The notes beneath the pieces are model-generated. The model saw only the letters and a list, made by a program, of their open reading frames with translations. It was not told where the DNA came from and ran no database searches. This document shows positions 33,799 to 42,075 of a DNA stretch of 64,000 nucleotides, piece after piece. Within the stretch, counting starts at the first letter, position 1. The number at the start of each line of letters is the position of its first letter. Source of the stretch: Phormidesmis sp963710175 (lineage in GTDB: Bacteria; Cyanobacteriota; Cyanobacteriia; Phormidesmidales; Phormidesmidaceae); the NCBI GenBank assembly GCA_963710175.1, contig CAVPZC010000001.1, positions 1,426,001-1,490,000 of the forward strand. The letters are read 5' to 3'. Position numbers and translations under genes: made by a program.

Positions 33799-36637
33799 CG
33801 AGCAAGATTTAGACTTTCTGGAGGGCGATTTTGGGCTTGAAGAGACGAGTGATCGCACCGACGCCCCAACCCAACCAGAACTCCTCACCTTAAAGCTGCT
33901 CAAAGCCTCCATCCAAGCGCAAAACCCTGACGACCCGGTAATGCTAGACTTTGCTGAGATTGTTCTACCTCACCTGTTGACCTACACAGTTGGGGTCACG
34001 GCTAAGGGCGGCAAGTTTTTCGCAGAATACTTAGATCGCGTTGTCAATCCTCAACGCACAGCCGCAGGAAAAGCGCCCATCCGACGCGATAATGCGGCTG
34101 ATCAATCCCTAAACACACATCTTCTCAACGGACTGTTCCCCGCCAACCTGATCGAGCGGCGGCTTTCACGGCTGAATACTACCGTCAAAAGACAAGTTAA
34201 AGAACAAGAGCGCCGACTGCTGATCGCTGGGTTCATTCTGCATGACTTTGAGAAGTTTGACTATGCGCTTATTCCCGGGATGGCGGAAGGCTACCAGGCC
34301 ATCCGGCGCGATCCGTCACAAGATATTCGTAAGCAGCCAATTGAAATGCACCGCGAGATTGTCGCTACGCTGGTAACCGTTCTAGCGCTCGACAGGTTCA
34401 TTTGTCCTGATGAGGCGAACGATTGGCAGCAATACCTGGATGACCTGCTGTACATCGCCTACAATGCTCAGCGCCGCAATGATACCAATCTCAATTTGTC
34501 AGAGGATGGATTGAATCCGGTTTTAAGCGATCGCACCCTGAGCTGCCTGAGCGACCTCACCTGCCTAGCTGACCGACTAGCCTCTATCATCAAGCACCCA
34601 AAAGATGCAGCAGCCTACGGCCTCTCCGAGATTATCCACAAGCTTAGCGACGGTCAGCTTCGATTTACCTACCATGCAATTTCTGAGAACCGGGGCGTCC
34701 TAACCAACGTTGCCAACAACGCCCTAATGGATGCCCACACTAGTCTCAACAGCCCCCAAGAAGAACACTACTTTCCTCTGCTTTATCTGCCGACGGGCGT
34801 CATTTATCTGGCCACCCGAGCAGCGCCTGCCATCAGTCTTACTACGCTGCCAAGCCTTGTCGTTGCCAGCATCAAAAGCCTCTGCGCAGGGCAGCTACGC
34901 CTGCGCCAGACCGGATTTAGCCGCGATGGTAAAGGGATGAAATACGCTGACTATTACAGCTTGTTTTTTGACACGCCAGATTTGATGCAGGTTGCGCTAG
35001 ACGCCACCCGCCGCATTCTCAATCCTACCAAAGGCTCTGTTGCCAGCAAACGCAGCGAAAATCTGGTCGCTTTCCAGCAAAAGAACGTCCTCTCAGCCGA
35101 TTACGACTTTGAATTCGGCGATGACATTCGCATTGATCAGCTTGCCGAGTTTGGCGATTTGGTCAGTCGTAAAATTTGGGGTGAGCAGGTTAGCCAGCTA
35201 GAGAAAATTGTTAAAGAAAGAGCCAAGGCCCGTAAAAAACAAAAAGACCTGCCGGAACTTCCTGAAATTCCAGCCGATGTTTTACCGGCTCGTCTTATCG
35301 GTAAAATCGCTGAAAGCTGGCAGCTATCTGAATACTTGCCCCAAGTCCGAGAAATTCAGCATATTAACGAAACCCTCAAGTCGCTGAAGCTCAAGGGCAA
35401 TACCGGTGGTGTTCCCTACGAGTGGTACTTTTTAGCGGCAAAGTTCTTAGAGAAAAATCCTGGGATAGAAGACCTGCGTGAGACCTGCCAGAATATGGTC
35501 GCCTATATCACCGAGCTAACACAACCCGTCTCTGCGCAGTATGAAATATCTGACGGCTGGGACGATATTCGGCTTTGGGTTGGGCAGGTGGTCATGCTTC
35601 CTGAGCAGGCTACAGTATCATCGGGTCAGGCCGATATGTTCTTAAAGGAGCTGGCTGCTTACAGCGCGGCCAAAAAGTCGGGCAGAGGACGGCAGCTAAT
35701 TTGCTCTATCTCTCACTCACCTTATTCTGTGAGCGAACAGATGGAATCAGCCGTGCTGTTTACGCCCCAGGTTTACACTAATAAACAACATCTAGGCGGC
35801 TCTAACGCCAAACGCAACATCTCTAGCATTGCCGGTATTGAGATGATGCTGAGACAAATTTTGATGAACCAGACTCAGGCAGTCGGCAAACGGTTTGAAG
35901 ACGGCAAATATCGCTACCTCTACTTTTACCCCACGTACTACTTCACGCCAGAGACCAACGCTTTTTTACACAAGGCTTACAGCAACATTGCGCAAACCCG
36001 CTTTGACACCAGCATTCGCAACCATTTTGTCAGCAAATCACTAAAAGCCGACTTCAGCCGGTCGCGCTATCAAACCGTCGATGCTTTTCTAATGGACGAA
36101 GATTTGGAACAACACAAGCAACTGCCCGCAGACGACCCTAATTTCAAGCGTGACAGAACCTTTAAGCTAGCTTACCCTGACGATAAGCCGCTGACTTTTT
36201 ACTTCATGGCTTTGCCGCCAGGGCGAGACAGCACCGATACCGAATCGTGGGTGATGCCAAGCTGGCTAGCGCTTACTTTTCCAATGATTTTAGATGTTAA
36301 AACGGTCGTCTCAGAATCGCCTATTCCGCCCTTTACCGATGGCGCTGAGTTTGAGGAAAGTGTCTTTCTCGACAGCGCACCTCAGGCGTTTCGTACATTG
36401 GTCGGCCAGGATCGGTTTCGGCTAGACGCTATTCTCGAAGGCTGGTCAGATGCCAGCGGCCTGAAGCGACCGGCCCCCTTGAATACGCTGACTGCTGCCT
36501 ATGCCATCCATATGGACGTTAACGCCAAGCAAGGAAAAAGCGGCTATGACGCCAACTGGGGGAAACTAACAGAATTCGCTAAAGATATCGAGACTAGCCC
36601 GCTCTATGTCTTTCTCTTATCTGGCGAAGTGGAGTAG
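33779..36637 (+). CDS. cas10d: Cas10d (Csc3), type I-D large subunit with HD nuclease; C-terminus frameshifted
   Basis: The open frame gives 952 residues. The HD nuclease motif is His155-Asp156 in AGFILHDFEKFDYAL. In type I-D this domain supplies the target-cleavage nuclease, while Cas3 supplies only the helicase. The middle contains the degenerate Palm-like and zinc-region equivalents of Cas10; no GGDD cyclase motif is seen, as is usual for Cas10d. The frame ends early. After SPLYVF, coding continues in another frame (SYLAKWSRGQKADAA, 36614-36659), then in a third from 36662 (PRKIRLYAHYFYPCFDP) into the ORF ending at 37204. The intact protein would be about 1,140 residues. The start overlaps the HEPN gene. 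Confidence 0.92.
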   Translation: MMTQQSDEQDLDFLEGDFGLEETSDRTDAPTQPELLTLKLLKASIQAQNPDDPVMLDFAEIVLPHLLTYTVGVTAKGGKFFAEYLDRVVNPQRTAAGKAPIRRDNAADQSLNTHLLNGLFPANLIERRLSRLNTTVKRQVKEQERRLLIAGFILHDFEKFDYALIPGMAEGYQAIRRDPSQDIRKQPIEMHREIVATLVTVLALDRFICPDEANDWQQYLDDLLYIAYNAQRRNDTNLNLSEDGLNPVLSDRTLSCLSDLTCLADRLASIIKHPKDAAAYGLSEIIHKLSDGQLRFTYHAISENRGVLTNVANNALMDAHTSLNSPQEEHYFPLLYLPTGVIYLATRAAPAISLTTLPSLVVASIKSLCAGQLRLRQTGFSRDGKGMKYADYYSLFFDTPDLMQVALDATRRILNPTKGSVASKRSENLVAFQQKNVLSADYDFEFGDDIRIDQLAEFGDLVSRKIWGEQVSQLEKIVKERAKARKKQKDLPELPEIPADVLPARLIGKIAESWQLSEYLPQVREIQHINETLKSLKLKGNTGGVPYEWYFLAAKFLEKNPGIEDLRETCQNMVAYITELTQPVSAQYEISDGWDDIRLWVGQVVMLPEQATVSSGQADMFLKELAAYSAAKKSGRGRQLICSISHSPYSVSEQMESAVLFTPQVYTNKQHLGGSNAKRNISSIAGIEMMLRQILMNQTQAVGKRFEDGKYRYLYFYPTYYFTPETNAFLHKAYSNIAQTRFDTSIRNHFVSKSLKADFSRSRYQTVDAFLMDEDLEQHKQLPADDPNFKRDRTFKLAYPDDKPLTFYFMALPPGRDSTDTESWVMPSWLALTFPMILDVKTVVSESPIPPFTDGAEFEESVFLDSAPQAFRTLVGQDRFRLDAILEGWSDASGLKRPAPLNTLTAAYAIHMDVNAKQGKSGYDANWGKLTEFAKDIETSPLYVFLLSGEVE

Positions 36638-36751
36638 GGGCCAAAAGGCAGATGCTGCCTAGCCCCGCGCAAGATCAGGCTTTATGCCCACTACTTTTAT
36701 CCTTGTTTTGACCCTTATTCAACCTACAGCTTCACGCAGGAGACCTGGAAC

Positions 36752-37204
36752 TTGAAAACACAATCTGCACTTAATCATCCGAAAAAGCTCACTGATTTAT
36801 ACCGCTCGTTTTACCGAGCAAACAAAGCCTACAACCCAAAAGCGAACGCTGTTCTCAAGCCGGTTGACATTGCCTCTGAAACAATTCTCAAAGCAGAATC
36901 TACTATGTTTCAGGGAGATGCCCTGATCGCTGTCGTGGCCGCAGAAGTTTTCAAGCTGATGGACAGGGTGCATAATTCGACGGCGGAGGGTCGCTGGGTG
37001 GTGAGCGATCGCGAAAAAGAAAGGCAGCTAGTTCTCGACTTTGCCCGCTACTTTGTGGTGGACGTATTTGAGGAAGCATTTTCGGGCGATCGCGCTCGTC
37101 TAGCCGGTCGGCAAATCAACCTGATCCGAGACACCTGCGAGTTTTTGTACCGCTTGGAACAAGATAAGGAGAACCAGGAGCGCCAGGCCGCAAAGAGAAT
37201 CTGA
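36752..37204 (+). CDS. Cas10d C-terminal segment / candidate separately translated Cas11d small subunit
   Basis: This 150-codon frame is open upstream to about 36662 and carries the C-terminal helical part of Cas10d (LNHPKKLTDLYRSFYRANK ... ARYFVVDVFEEAFSGDRARLAGRQINLIRDTCEFLYRLE). In type I-D systems the small subunit Cas11d is produced by internal translation from the 3' part of cas10d. A ribosome-binding site AGGAG (36738-36742), nine bases before a TTG at 36752, could drive it here. The segment could thus yield a Cas11d-like protein of about 17 kDa even though the two upstream frameshifts separate it from the large subunit. If the frameshifts are errors, it is simply the Cas10d C-terminus. 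Confidence 0.7.
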   Translation: MKTQSALNHPKKLTDLYRSFYRANKAYNPKANAVLKPVDIASETILKAESTMFQGDALIAVVAAEVFKLMDRVHNSTAEGRWVVSDREKERQLVLDFARYFVVDVFEEAFSGDRARLAGRQINLIRDTCEFLYRLEQDKENQERQAAKRI

Positions 37205-37329
37205 AGCCATCGAAGCCGAATAAGCCTTAGTACAACAGCCCAAACTTACTCACTAAAGGACACTAACAATGACTTTGCTCAAAACACTCGACTCCAAATT
37301 TTTCCACTGCTGAGATTCCCTACAAGCCA

Positions 37330-38280
37330 ATGGGTAAGTACGTTCATTTCCTGACGGTGCGCGTAACCGAATCCTATCCGCTTTTTCAAACTGACAAAGA
37401 GCTAAACAAGGCCCGCGTCCGGGCAGGCATCGCAGACAAAAGCACGATTAGCCGTCTCTCTATGTTCAAGCGTAAGCAGTCTACGCCAGAGCGATTGGTC
37501 GGGCGCGAACTCCTTCGCACCTATGGATTTGTAAAGCCGGAAGAGTGCGAATACAACGTTGCTTTTGGTATGGATAACCCAGACTGCATTATCTACGGCT
37601 TTGCCATTGGTGACTCGGGCTCTGAGAAATCTAAAGTTGTGGTTGACACGGCATTTTCGATCACTTCATTCGACGAATCTCACGAAACTTTTACGCTCAA
37701 CGCCCCATATGAAAGTGGCACGATGGCTTCAAAAGGTGAAAATGGCTCAAAACCGGGCGAAGTCACCAGCCGTATCAATCAACAAGACCACATTCGCCCG
37801 CAGGTTTTCTTTCCTAGCATCGTCACGCTCAAAGACCCGACTGAAGCTAGCTTCCTTTACGTTTTCAATAACATTCTTAGGACTCGTCACTATGGCGCGC
37901 AAACCACTCGCACGGGCAGAGTCCGCAATGAGCTGATTGGCGTTGTCTTCGCTGACGGTGAGATTGTCAGCAATCTGCGCTGGACTCAGGCCATCTTCGA
38001 CCAGATGAAAGCAGACGACACGCTCAAAACCCCCGATCCGCTCGACGAGGATGATGTCGTACAGGCAGCTACGTCGTCGATTCAATCGCTGATGAATGAG
38101 GAATATATTGTGCATACCGACTTTATCGGGGAAGACTGTCAGCCATTACTCGCTGAAGTAAAAGCCCTGACAGCTAGTGAAACAGGCATTCGCTCTATTC
38201 TCCAACAGGCCGACGATGAGAGCAAAGCCTATGCGGATAAGCACATTGGCAAGAAAAAGGCAGCGGCTGCGAGGTCATAG
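37330..38280 (+). CDS. csc2: Csc2 (Cas7d), type I-D backbone subunit; N-terminus frameshifted
   Basis: The open frame gives 316 residues beginning MGKYVHFLTVRVTES. The family blocks RLSMFKRKQSTPERLVGRELLR, GTMASKGENGSKPGEVTSRINQQDHI and RTRHYGAQTTRTGRVRNELIG identify Csc2, the crRNA-binding Cas7-type backbone of Cascade-I-D. The true start is probably the ATG at 37269, after an AAAGGAC ribosome-binding site, reading MTLLKTLDSKFFHC. A stop at 37311 interrupts it. One extra base near 37310-37312 puts the following EIPYKP in frame with 37330. The protein would otherwise be about 335 residues. Starting at 37330 would drop about 20 conserved residues. Confidence 0.93.
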   Translation: MGKYVHFLTVRVTESYPLFQTDKELNKARVRAGIADKSTISRLSMFKRKQSTPERLVGRELLRTYGFVKPEECEYNVAFGMDNPDCIIYGFAIGDSGSEKSKVVVDTAFSITSFDESHETFTLNAPYESGTMASKGENGSKPGEVTSRINQQDHIRPQVFFPSIVTLKDPTEASFLYVFNNILRTRHYGAQTTRTGRVRNELIGVVFADGEIVSNLRWTQAIFDQMKADDTLKTPDPLDEDDVVQAATSSIQSLMNEEYIVHTDFIGEDCQPLLAEVKALTASETGIRSILQQADDESKAYADKHIGKKKAAAARS

Positions 38281-38282
38281 CT

Positions 38283-38993
38283 ATGACTCATATCTATCGC
38301 TGCACGCTGGAGCTGCATGACAATCTTTACTACGCTACCCGAGAAATTGGGCGGCTTTATGAAACAGAGCCGGTACTGCACAACTACGCGCTATGCTATG
38401 CGCTGGGATTGGTTGATAGCGATCGCCACGCCACCACCGTCGCAGGCGAACAGTCCTATCGCTACTTTTGCGCAGAACAGGTGCCGCTGTACGAAGCTCA
38501 CCTGACGCCGCTTAACCAACAGGGCATCTACATCACGCCCGCTAGAGCTGTTCGTCACGCCTCTGTTCTCAACACCTGGAAATATGCGGACAACCGCTAC
38601 CACGTAGAGATGCAGAAAACCCAAAAAAACATTCCCAGCTTTGGTCGTGCAAAGGAGATTGCGCCCGAAAGTCAGTTTGAGTTTTTTGCGATCGCTCGCC
38701 AACCCCTGACCCTTCCTCGCTGGATTCGGCTAGGAAAATGGATGAGCAAAGCTGAGCTAACTGTCGAAGAACTTCCCAACCCCCAACACAATTCGGTGAG
38801 TGAATTTACTTTCCCCTACTTGCTCAATCCGCTGGATGTCATGTTTAGCAATCAGGTCTTGAGCTACGACACTGTTAACATGCCGCCGGTTAGCCTCATT
38901 CGCAACGTGCGGATGGCGGGAGAGTACTATTCTTTCCCGGGGCTAGGGGCTTTAAAGCTACCGGTTCAGATGACCTATTGTTTCAACAGCTAA
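38283..38993 (+). CDS. csc1: Csc1 (Cas5d), type I-D Cascade subunit
   Basis: This 236-residue protein starts two bases after the csc2 stop. It has the Csc1 pattern: MTHIYRCTLELHDNLYYATREIGRLYETEPVLHNYALCYALG at the N-terminus, and a C-terminal FPYLLNPLDVM followed later by a short glycine-containing AGEYYSFPGLGALKLP. Csc1 is the Cas5 counterpart that binds the crRNA 5' handle and caps the complex. The frame is intact and the length is normal. It is part of the same transcript as csc2 and cas6. Confidence 0.92.
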   Translation: MTHIYRCTLELHDNLYYATREIGRLYETEPVLHNYALCYALGLVDSDRHATTVAGEQSYRYFCAEQVPLYEAHLTPLNQQGIYITPARAVRHASVLNTWKYADNRYHVEMQKTQKNIPSFGRAKEIAPESQFEFFAIARQPLTLPRWIRLGKWMSKAELTVEELPNPQHNSVSEFTFPYLLNPLDVMFSNQVLSYDTVNMPPVSLIRNVRMAGEYYSFPGLGALKLPVQMTYCFNS

Positions 38994-39006
38994 CCGCTTT
39001 TCAGCT

Positions 39007-39903
39007 ATGCCACACAGTCTTGTTCTCAATCTGTTGCCTGAGACTTCGATTCCGCCTGGTTTTACGGCTGGGAAGCATTTGCACGCGCTGTTTCTTAGTT
39101 TAGTGAGTTCGGTGGATGCGGATACGGGCGATCGCCTCCATGCCAACGAAGCCAACAAAGCCTTTACCCTGAGCCCGTTACAAAAGGTGCGTCAGACCGC
39201 CCGTCCGGTGTTGAAGAGAGGAGCAAAGCAAAATCCCGCGCCGCTTCATTGGAATCATTTGAACCCAATTGCGCCGGGGACGCCCTGCTGGTGGCGGATT
39301 TCGCTGCTGGATGATCGTTTGTTTGGGCATCTTAGTCAGCTTTGGCTGAACCTGAATCCGCAGCAGCCGTGGCATTTGGGGCCAGCGAATTTGCACATTA
39401 CCAGCGTGTTGGGGACGCCGCAGAGTACTCAGCCCTGGGCGAACTTTTGCAATTACGCTCAGCTCTATGAGCAGGCGTCGAGTGAGAATCGTAAGCTGAC
39501 GCTTCAGTTCTGTACGCCGACTGCCTTTCGGCAGGGCAAATACGATTCGTCTTTACCGACGCCTGAGCGGGTGTTTGGCAGCTTGCTGCGGCGATGGAAT
39601 CATTTTAGTGGGATGACGTTTTCGGAAGAGATTTTGGCGGTTGTTCAAGATAGTCACCTGAATATTCGCACGGAAGTCGCGGTCGATCCGCGCGAACAGT
39701 TTCAGCATACCGGGGCGAAGACAGATCCGCGTAACAGTTTTACCGGCAGCGTGGGAAAAATGACTTTCAAAATTTTGGGCAAGGTGGAGCCAACGACGAT
39801 TCAGCAGTTGAATACGCTGGCAGATTTTGCGTTGTATGCGGGCGTGGGCCGCAAGACGCCGATGGGGATGGGGATGGTGAAAAGGATGAAGGATGAGCGA
39901 TGA
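39007..39903 (+). CDS. cas6: Cas6 crRNA endoribonuclease (type I-D)
   Basis: This 298-residue RAMP protein ends with the glycine-rich loop GVGRKTPMGMGMVK, the Cas6 signature for RNA binding. The N-terminal part contains AGKHLHALFLSLV, with histidines that could serve in catalysis. It cuts pre-crRNA within the repeats. The arrays on both sides share the 3' 12 nt and a CCCT/AGGG stem, so this single Cas6 probably serves both. It follows csc1 by 13 bp and overlaps cas4 by 4 bp. The frame is intact. Confidence 0.93.
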   Translation: MPHSLVLNLLPETSIPPGFTAGKHLHALFLSLVSSVDADTGDRLHANEANKAFTLSPLQKVRQTARPVLKRGAKQNPAPLHWNHLNPIAPGTPCWWRISLLDDRLFGHLSQLWLNLNPQQPWHLGPANLHITSVLGTPQSTQPWANFCNYAQLYEQASSENRKLTLQFCTPTAFRQGKYDSSLPTPERVFGSLLRRWNHFSGMTFSEEILAVVQDSHLNIRTEVAVDPREQFQHTGAKTDPRNSFTGSVGKMTFKILGKVEPTTIQQLNTLADFALYAGVGRKTPMGMGMVKRMKDER

Positions 39904-40514
39904 AGGATGAAGTGGGGAGCTTTGATGAGGTTAGTTATGTTTCGATTGCGGCGCTGAATCAGTATGCTTATTGCTCGCATCGCTGCTGGCGGATGTTTTG
40001 TGCGGGAGAGTTTGTTGATAATCAGTATACGCTGGAGGGGACGGGGCTGCATGAGCGGGTGCATACGCTGGGCGACGGGCACCGGCAGGAGACTTGGCAG
40101 GTGCGGGCGATTTGGCTGAAGAGCGATCGCTATGGCCTGATCGGTAAATCTGACCTGATTGAAGAGAGTGACAGGCAGCTTTATCCGGTGGAGTACAAGC
40201 GGGGGCAGCGCGGTGAGTTTAATAACGATGCGCTTCAGGTTTGTGCGCAGGCGCTGTGTTTGGAAGAGATGACGGGGCGGACGGTGACGCAGGGGTTTGT
40301 TTACTACGCGCATTCTCATCAGCGTCAGTTGGTGGAGATTTCGGTTGAGTTGAGGGAGGAGGCGATCGCCACCATTGCCGCAGTTCGCACGCTCATCCAC
40401 ACGGGCACGATGCCTCAGCCGGTTTACACCAAGCGCTGCAAGGGCTGTAGCCTGTACGCGCAGTGCCTGCCGCAGGCTGTCAAAAAGTTAGGGCGCTACC
40501 GAGAAGCTGATTAA
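39900..40514 (+). CDS. cas4: Cas4 (RecB-like exonuclease)
   Basis: The product is 204 residues. Cysteines for an iron-sulfur cluster are visible in NQYAYCSHRCW near residue 25 and in KRCKGCSLYAQC near the C-terminus. The nuclease core runs from IGKSDLIEE to LYPVEYKRGQRG: D...E-x-K, PD-(D/E)XK type. Cas4 trims prespacers and selects PAM-proper ends during adaptation. Its start overlaps the cas6 stop (ATGA type). The frame is intact. The next gene, cas1, follows by 17 bp. Confidence 0.95.
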   Translation: MKDEVGSFDEVSYVSIAALNQYAYCSHRCWRMFCAGEFVDNQYTLEGTGLHERVHTLGDGHRQETWQVRAIWLKSDRYGLIGKSDLIEESDRQLYPVEYKRGQRGEFNNDALQVCAQALCLEEMTGRTVTQGFVYYAHSHQRQLVEISVELREEAIATIAAVRTLIHTGTMPQPVYTKRCKGCSLYAQCLPQAVKKLGRYREAD

Positions 40515-40531
40515 CCAGGTAAGGAAACAAG

Positions 40532-41533
40532 ATGGGAACGGTTTATATTTCGACAGACGATGCCTTTATTGGTAAAACCGATGAGCGGCTGCGGGTGCGG
40601 GCCAACAAGGAGACTTTGCTCGACGTGCCGATGATTAAGGTAGACGGGGTGGTTGTATTGGGTCGGGCAACGGTTTCACCAGCGGTGATGATTGAGCTGC
40701 TGTCGCGCAAAATTCCGCTGAGCTTTATGACTGGGACGGGGCGGTTTTTGGGGCGGCTGGAGCCGGAGCTGAATAAGAACATTTTTGTGCGGGCGGCGCA
40801 GTGGCGGGCGGCGGGGGAGAGTGAGCGGGCGGTGCATGTGGTGCGGGGGTTTGTGCGCGGTAAGCTGAAGAGCTACCGGAATTTGTTGCTGCGGGCTCAG
40901 CGGGAGGGCGAGGCGGATTTGGCGGCGGGGATTGTGCGGTTGGAGCAGGCGATCGCGCCTATCGACAAAACGAATGCAATCGACTCGCTGCGAGGTTTGG
41001 AAGGGGCGGGCAGTGCGGCTTACTTCAGCTGTTTTAATCGGCTGATTCGCAATCAGGGCTTTACTTTTACCAAGCGCTGCCGTCGTCCGCCGACCGATCC
41101 GGTGAATGCGCTGCTGAGCTTTGGCTATTCTCTCCTGACGCACGATGTGCAGGGAGCGATCAACATTGTTGGATTTGACCCTTACCTGGGCTATTTGCAT
41201 ACGCAGCGCTACGGTCGCCCTTCTCTGGCGCTTGACCTGATGGAAGAGTTTCGCCCGCTGGTGGTGGATGCGATGGTGCTGTCGGCATTGAACAAAAAGG
41301 CGCTCTGCCCTGATGATTTTTCTCAGGAGCCGATCAGTCGGGCGGTTTCGCTGACGGAGGAGGGGCGGCGCAAATTTTTACGGCTGTATGAACTCAAAAA
41401 GCAGTCGAAGTTTAAGCATCCGGTGATGGGCCGTCAGTGTACGTATCAGGAGGTGTTTGAGCTTCAGGCGCGGCTGCTGGCGAAGTATTTGATGGGTGAG
41501 ACTGAGCTGTATCCGCCGCTAGTGTTGAAGTAG
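40532..41533 (+). CDS. cas1: Cas1 integrase (type I-D)
   Basis: The product is 333 residues. It has an N-terminal beta domain and a C-terminal helical domain. The metal-site residues are in RGLEGAGSAAYF (Glu), LGYLHTQRYGRPSLALDLMEEFRP (His, then Asp/Glu). This is the catalytic subunit of spacer integration, working with Cas2. The ribosome-binding site is AAGGAAA. Its frame is intact, unlike the upstream interference genes. Confidence 0.97.
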   Translation: MGTVYISTDDAFIGKTDERLRVRANKETLLDVPMIKVDGVVVLGRATVSPAVMIELLSRKIPLSFMTGTGRFLGRLEPELNKNIFVRAAQWRAAGESERAVHVVRGFVRGKLKSYRNLLLRAQREGEADLAAGIVRLEQAIAPIDKTNAIDSLRGLEGAGSAAYFSCFNRLIRNQGFTFTKRCRRPPTDPVNALLSFGYSLLTHDVQGAINIVGFDPYLGYLHTQRYGRPSLALDLMEEFRPLVVDAMVLSALNKKALCPDDFSQEPISRAVSLTEEGRRKFLRLYELKKQSKFKHPVMGRQCTYQEVFELQARLLAKYLMGETELYPPLVLK

Positions 41534-41542
41534 GGCGCTCTT

Positions 41543-41815
41543 ATGCACGTTGTTATCACTTACGATATTTCTGAGGACAAGCGCCGGACTAAAATTCACA
41601 AGATCCTCAAGTCTTACGGTCAGTGGATGCAGTTTAGCGTGTTTGAATGTAGTCTGTCAGCGACGGAGTACGCTCGCCTGCGCAATCGGTTGAGCAAGCT
41701 GATCAGCCCTGAGCAAGACAGCATTCGGTTTTATTTTTTGTGCGAATGCTGTCAGCCTAAGGTAGAGCGCATTGGTGGTGAGAGCGTGCGAGATGAGACG
41801 GTATTTTTTGCGTGA
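41543..41815 (+). CDS. cas2: Cas2 (type I-D)
   Basis: This 90-residue ferredoxin-fold protein begins MHVVITYDISEDKRRTKI, with the conserved Asp8 after the first strand. It continues with YGQWMQFSVFECSLS and ends in FFLCECC-type strands. It is the structural partner of Cas1 in adaptation. It follows cas1 by 9 bp and is the last gene before the array B leader, whose conserved left end lies only 13 bp after the stop. Confidence 0.95.
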   Translation: MHVVITYDISEDKRRTKIHKILKSYGQWMQFSVFECSLSATEYARLRNRLSKLISPEQDSIRFYFLCECCQPKVERIGGESVRDETVFFA

Positions 41816-41828
41816 GGGGTGTTTTGCT

Positions 41829-42075
41829 GCGCGGATGGGTAGGTGTTGAGGAAGGGAGTTTGTCAGGTGAGGGGGAAGGTGTTGGCGTTTGGGGATTGTG
41901 GGCGATCGCGCCATCGTATGGATCCGCGCAATGGCTCAAAAGCCAGGTATCACTGGATTCGTGCTCTGTATCGCCGTCAAAAAGTCATTGATATCTGTCT
42001 ACGATGCTATAGTGGGAGCGCTTCGCGCAATCACACCTCGAAAACTAAACACTGCAAGCCTTTCCAACGCCCGCC
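41829..42075 (+). promoter_or_regulatory. Leader of CRISPR array B with extended -10 promoter
   Basis: It begins GCGCGGATGGGTAGGTGTT (41829-41847), one base different from the corresponding motif of array A, and runs 247 nt to the first repeat. The last 62 nt match leader A without gaps. The extended -10 TGC-TATAGT (42005-42013, hexamer 42008-42013) is 62 nt before repeat 1, as in array A. ORFs across this stretch are not credible. Confidence 0.75.

Noticed and set aside
39801..40400. A 199-codon minus-strand ORF across cas6/cas4
   Set aside because: Composition is basic and repetitive (Arg/Leu/His-rich), as expected for the complement of GC-rich genes. cas6 and cas4 explain the region.
40676..41200. 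A 174-codon minus-strand ORF within cas1
   Set aside because: It is the antisense of cas1 and has no recognisable motif.
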